Shown here: positions 60,221-64,000 of the stretch, one piece after another
Layout of the letters: each line of letters begins with the position of its first letter
How positions within the stretch are numbered: position 1 is the stretch's first letter
NCBI RefSeq assembly: GCF_000715075.1
Contig: NC_134084.1
Location: forward strand, 4,528,501 to 4,592,500
Length of the DNA stretch: 64,000 bases
DNA from: Nicotiana tabacum
Lineage: Eukaryota > Streptophyta > Magnoliopsida > Solanales > Solanaceae
Direction of reading: 5' to 3'
Notes under the pieces: model-generated
What the model was told of the DNA's origin: nothing
Seen by the model: the letters and a program-made list of their open reading frames with translations, nothing else
The model's database searches: none
Translations under genes and position numbers: made by a program

Positions 60221-62070
60221 GGAATTTTCTTTACTCTCTATCCCTTCCCTGATCTTATTTCTATTTTTTGTATTGGGGACATTGCTAGTTTTTTATTTGG
60301 GGGGTGGTCCTATTTTGTTTCGATGACTGACATGTAATAATTATGATACTATTTTTCTTTACTTTTACTTATTGTTATTTTTCACTTTCGTTATTTTTCA
60401 CTTTTGATATGAATATAACTTTACCATTCCATGTATATATTCATTCCATCTTGTATATATTCGTTCCTTTACATATTGTACATATTTATTTTACTTTCCG
60501 TAGTTTACTTTATAACTTCTTGTGTTCTTTTTCTTTAATAGCTTAGCTTTTTACTTCCTTTAGTAGCTTCTTTTTGAGTTCTTAGCTTCGTGATCAATAA
60601 GTCTTTGGTTTTCTTAAAGCCACGATTCTTTCCAAAGGTAGATGTTGTGTGAATGGGGTGGCTCTTCCCGATGATCGATGGCGTGACAACCTTCTTAAGG
60701 ATTTGAGTCCGTTTTCTTTATGTTTTTGTGTAAATAGTGGTAATGATTAAAAGTGTCTCATGCAAGCTTCACTTGGTCCTAACACATTACCTTTGACCTT
60801 ATGGTTGGAAACAAGTTGATTGGCAAAGAATAGTTTTAGTTGTGACCTTGAGACTCTTGTGTTGACTAAATAATCATCGAGTGGCTTCTTGGAGACATTT
60901 GTGTTGCTAAATCTTAGCTAGTGTTGTCGTGGACCCTCGACTCGGTTCTCTTTAGCAATCCAATAGCCTGTGAGGTGAGATATTGATTTGCAAGTCCAAG
61001 TCACGTGCCAATAAGTCTAGAACTTGCCCTGAATGTTTGTTTAGGCGAAATCCTAAGTGTAACTCGACTTGAGAAATGAATATAGGCTCTTCTTGATCCA
61101 ACTTGAAACTTGAAAACATCCATTAGCCCACTAAATATGATATCCCCAGTCAACCCCGTTGAGCTGAAGTCTTTTTTCTTTTAATAACCATGATACACGC
61201 CTTTATCCGTTCTATAATGACCCTCTCTTGGCACCCGATCTTTTCTTAGCACAATTGGCAAAAGCATAAGTTTGGGGGGAGAGACAAGGAATGTGAATGT
61301 GATAAAAGGTACAAAATAAAGAAAAGGGAAGGCAAAAAGAAAAGAAAGAAAAGCCAAAAAGTCAAAAAGAAATGAATAGTATAGAAAAATGAATGGATTC
61401 AATGAAAGCAATGAAGAAAGGCTTTGAATGATTACAAAAGGAGAAAAATGATTGTCATGAACAAAAAAGAGTGACAGTGTGTCTTTCTAGTCCCCTAAGG
61501 AAGAAGAAAATGACTCAAAGAGTCAAGAAAGTGTGAGACGAAATGAGAAAATGAAGTGCTTAAGGAAAGATGAAACCTTCATAGACCGATACATCCTACC
61601 TTGAACCAAAAGCCTTCATTACATTCCTGCAAAATCCCTATATGATTTCGAGTTGAGTGAGCTTACATTAGTGGTGATTTACATAAAGGGCAAGCTTGTG
61701 GTACTTAGAGCCGGACTTGAGACATTCCCTTGAGAGAGATGAGCTACTTTTTCACAATCCTTGTTTTGAGTGCTACAATCTAAAGTGAGATTTGCTTATA
61801 GAGAGTAGAGGAGGAGGAGTTTGGGTTCCACTATGACCTACGTAGTAGAGCGAGCTTCCTTGGTGAGTTAAGTCAACTCTTGATGCCCTTATGTTGCACA
61901 AGAACTATGGTACTAAAAAGATTGTGTGTTGTTGATAATGCATTTGTGTTGAGGGTAATTGTTAGTCCCAATTGATGCTTGATGAAGTTACCTTAGGACA
62001 GCTAAAATTTTCCTTTCTCTAGTGGAGGTGGTAAATACTTTGTTTGCTTGAGGACAAGCAAAATCTTAAG
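60221..62070 (+). other. 3' UTR of element A
   Basis: Non-coding. A T-rich stretch (60230-60560) is followed by mixed sequence and a purine-rich block (61260-61580). An internal polypurine-like run ATAAGTTTGGGGGGAGAG occurs at about 61267-61284, resembling the true PPT 800 bases later. The minus-strand frame at 61181-61411 is a product of the A/G-rich composition. No gene is recognised. Confidence 0.7.
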
Positions 62071-62083
62071 TTTGGGGGAGTTG
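62071..62083 (+). other. Polypurine tract of element A
   Basis: AGTTTGGGGGAGT directly precedes the 3' LTR start TGATAGC. It would prime plus-strand DNA synthesis. Confidence 0.75.
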
Positions 62084-63606
62084 ATAGCTATAGATTTTAA
62101 CCTATTATGCACTCTCTTTTGCTTAGGTATTGGGAAAAAATGTGTAAAAGTATTTCCGAAAACTAATTTACTGTGATTACATGCAGGCTTTGGTCAAAAC
62201 GAGGCAAAGAGGCCAAAATAAACTCATGAAGGAGTAAAACTTGCACAGACTAAAGACTGGGAACTGGAGCATGGAGAACGGACAAAATACGCAGCCACGT
62301 GAGGACCACCGTTGAGGCGTCCACAAATACGCGGCCCGCGAAAGCAAAGTTCATAGAGGCTAATTTGAGCACAAGTTCTCTAGCTAACCACGATGAAAAA
62401 GCGCGGTCGCGGTGGCATTTTCGCTGAGGGCGGTGTGTGAAGTTCAGAGACCCTGCAAGTCATGCTTAATAGAAGAATGTAGTTCGCGTTCAACTTACGC
62501 GGCCACGATGGATGCACACGCGGGCGCAGATGAAATTACATTGTTCGTGAAACCTAGTCCAACCCAAGCCCAGAATTGAAGAAACGCAGACTGTGGTCGC
62601 GAAAGCAAACATGGAGGCGGTCAGAATTACGCGTCCACAAATTTTCCGCAGGGGCATTTTTGTTCAGAAATTTCAGCCTAGTATAAATAGATCTTTTTGA
62701 CATTTTTAGGTTAAGTTTTTTTAGAGAGAACACGTGAACGGCTGGTTTTTACCTTTTTAAGTAATTCTAGAGTAGATTTATCTTATATCTTTAGATTTTC
62801 ATCTTGATTTGAATATTATTGCTTATCTTTCATCTTTAGCTTTGATTTCTGCTATTATTATGAGTAGCTAATTCCATAGCTAGGGTTGTGACCAAACCAT
62901 AGTGTTGGTATTTAATGGGTCTTGAATTTTAGGGCTTAATTGTTTATGGGTTAGTGATATTTAGTCTAATTCATACTTTAATTGTAGAATTGGTGGTTGC
63001 AAATACTGATTCGTGCCTTTATGACTTAGTCTCTTCTTGAGAGAGAGGGACTATGTCTAGGAAAATTAGGCTAACAAGGAATTGGGTACATTCAAGAGAT
63101 TGATAGCCCCAATTAAAAGGTTAAACCTAGAGATGATAATACCCGAATTGAGCTAATATCATTTGTTATGCATGAACACCCATTTAGACTTGAGAAAGCC
63201 ACATTGGGAAAAGTTACTCAAACTACCGAAAGGTATAGAGTGAGCACTTATATGTTATGGTTATATCACGACCCCAATCATAACAAGCTTGTCCTGAATT
63301 TTCGATACTCGTTAGGTATCCACCTAGGCAGAAGTCACTACCCTAGTCCTTTTTAATCCTTGAAAAAAACCAACAAAAATATTGTACTTAGTTTCTTATA
63401 CTGCATGCTATAGAATAGAAGTAGAAGTAGAAAACAAACCAACCATTTGTGGAAGTACAATTAAGAGCAAAACCTGCATCTCTACTCGGATATAAACCTA
63501 ACTCCAAACTAATTACCCCCTTGTGGATTCGATCCCGACCTTTGTTGGGTAAAACTGCATCGACCATCCTTTCTACTCTATAGTAGTGTAGGTGTGGACT
63601 CGATCA
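62084..63606 (+). repeat. 3' LTR of element A
   Basis: This is the partner of 22-1583. It starts TGATAG and ends GATCA, with TATAAATA at 62682-62689. The CG-box U3 (62280-62640) is preserved but diverged, with several CG-to-TG or CA changes expected from cytosine methylation. The open frame near 63168 is not credible. Confidence 0.92.
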
Positions 63607-64000
63607 CTAGCCCTAGTAGTGGTTCAAATCAATTTCAACCGGAAATTAACAATGTTACCGGTGGTGTTTTATATTATGATCCAAAAAAAAAGATCAGGAA
63701 GAATTGGCAAAAATGGTAACTGTTATGTGCTTACCCTATAGTTTCCTTCAAACCCTTTGTTTGTGCATTACATTAGAATTTGTTTTTAATCATACCTATA
63801 AAGGTTTTTCTCGAACAACCGTAAAGAGCGATATTTATAAATATAAGCATGAATATGAACAATAATTGTGCTATTTACTTACTCATATAAATTTTCATGT
63901 TGCTATTACAACTGATATTGGTAGAAGTGGCAACGACTGTGATTACCTTACTTTTACCAGTCATTGGATTGATGATGATTGGATAATGCAAAAGCACATA
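63607..64000 (+). pseudogene. hAT-superfamily transposase fragment (host site of element A)
   Basis: Translating across small breaks gives SPSSGSNQFQPEINNVTGG, then (after a shift in the A-run at about 63685) DQEELAKMVTVMCLPYSF. In frame there follow FNHTYKGFSRTTVKSDIYKY, a stop, then HVAITTDIGRSG and YLTFTSHWIDDDWIMQKHI up to the window edge. The SRTTVKSDI, AITTD and WIDDDW blocks are hallmarks of plant hAT transposases (zinc-finger BED/RICESLEEPER-like). The TTD Asp corresponds to a catalytic residue in the family. The fragment has at least one stop and one frameshift and continues beyond the window. Element A appears to have inserted upstream of or within it. Confidence 0.75.

Overview
The window looks like plant nuclear DNA from a repeat-rich heterochromatic region. 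It is probably a eudicot and plausibly a Solanaceae; this guess rests on the style of the retroelements and the env-like ORF, not on any host gene. I see no intact host protein-coding gene. Almost everything is three LTR retrotransposons of the Ty3/gypsy (Metaviridae) Athila/Tat branch, nested like Russian dolls and all on the + strand. A hAT-type DNA transposon fragment remains at the right edge.

Element A (outermost, Athila-like): 5' LTR 22-1583, tRNA-Asp-type primer site, gag from 1704, then (after the nested insertion) gag/protease/RT/RNase H/integrase 52804-56913, a GC-box spacer, a 3' env-like ORF of the 'putative plant transposon protein' type (58256-60220), a long 3' UTR and 3' LTR 62084-63606. 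It is heavily broken; the RT catalytic core is deleted.

Element B (Tat/Ogre-like) sits in A's gag: a 5.05-kb 5' LTR (2897-7948), an upstream ORF1, gag, protease and RT. It is truncated after RT and joined to only the last 1.47 kb of its 3' LTR (51331-52803).

Element C (Tat/Ogre-like giant, 11006-46956, about 36 kb) sits in B's gag. It has two near-identical 3.75-kb LTRs, a tRNA-Arg-type primer site, ORF1, gag-protease with a G-patch-like segment, a probable intron, RT, two RNase H domains (retroviral type plus archaeal-like type), integrase, and a 3' UTR carrying a 15.3-kb tandem array (27188-42462). That array has roughly 340 units of 43-47 bp. Each unit holds a palindrome built from two opposed plant telo-boxes (TTAGGGTTTTAAACCCTAA). 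By-eye LTR divergence (A about 9%, B about 4%, C about 2%) agrees with the nesting order.

The most unusual signals are these. (1) The inverted telo-box satellite is embedded in the 3' UTR of C, with higher-order duplication and diverged edge units. (2) A two-hairpin motif occurs four times, at the inter-ORF and UTR boundaries of C; its stems are kept while their sequence changes, so it looks like a conserved RNA structure. (3) Splice-signal-like sites recur just upstream of ORF starts, and a perfect donor is present in both LTRs of C. (4) Spaced CG-rich boxes occur in A's U3 and, in the opposite sense, in its pol-env spacer.
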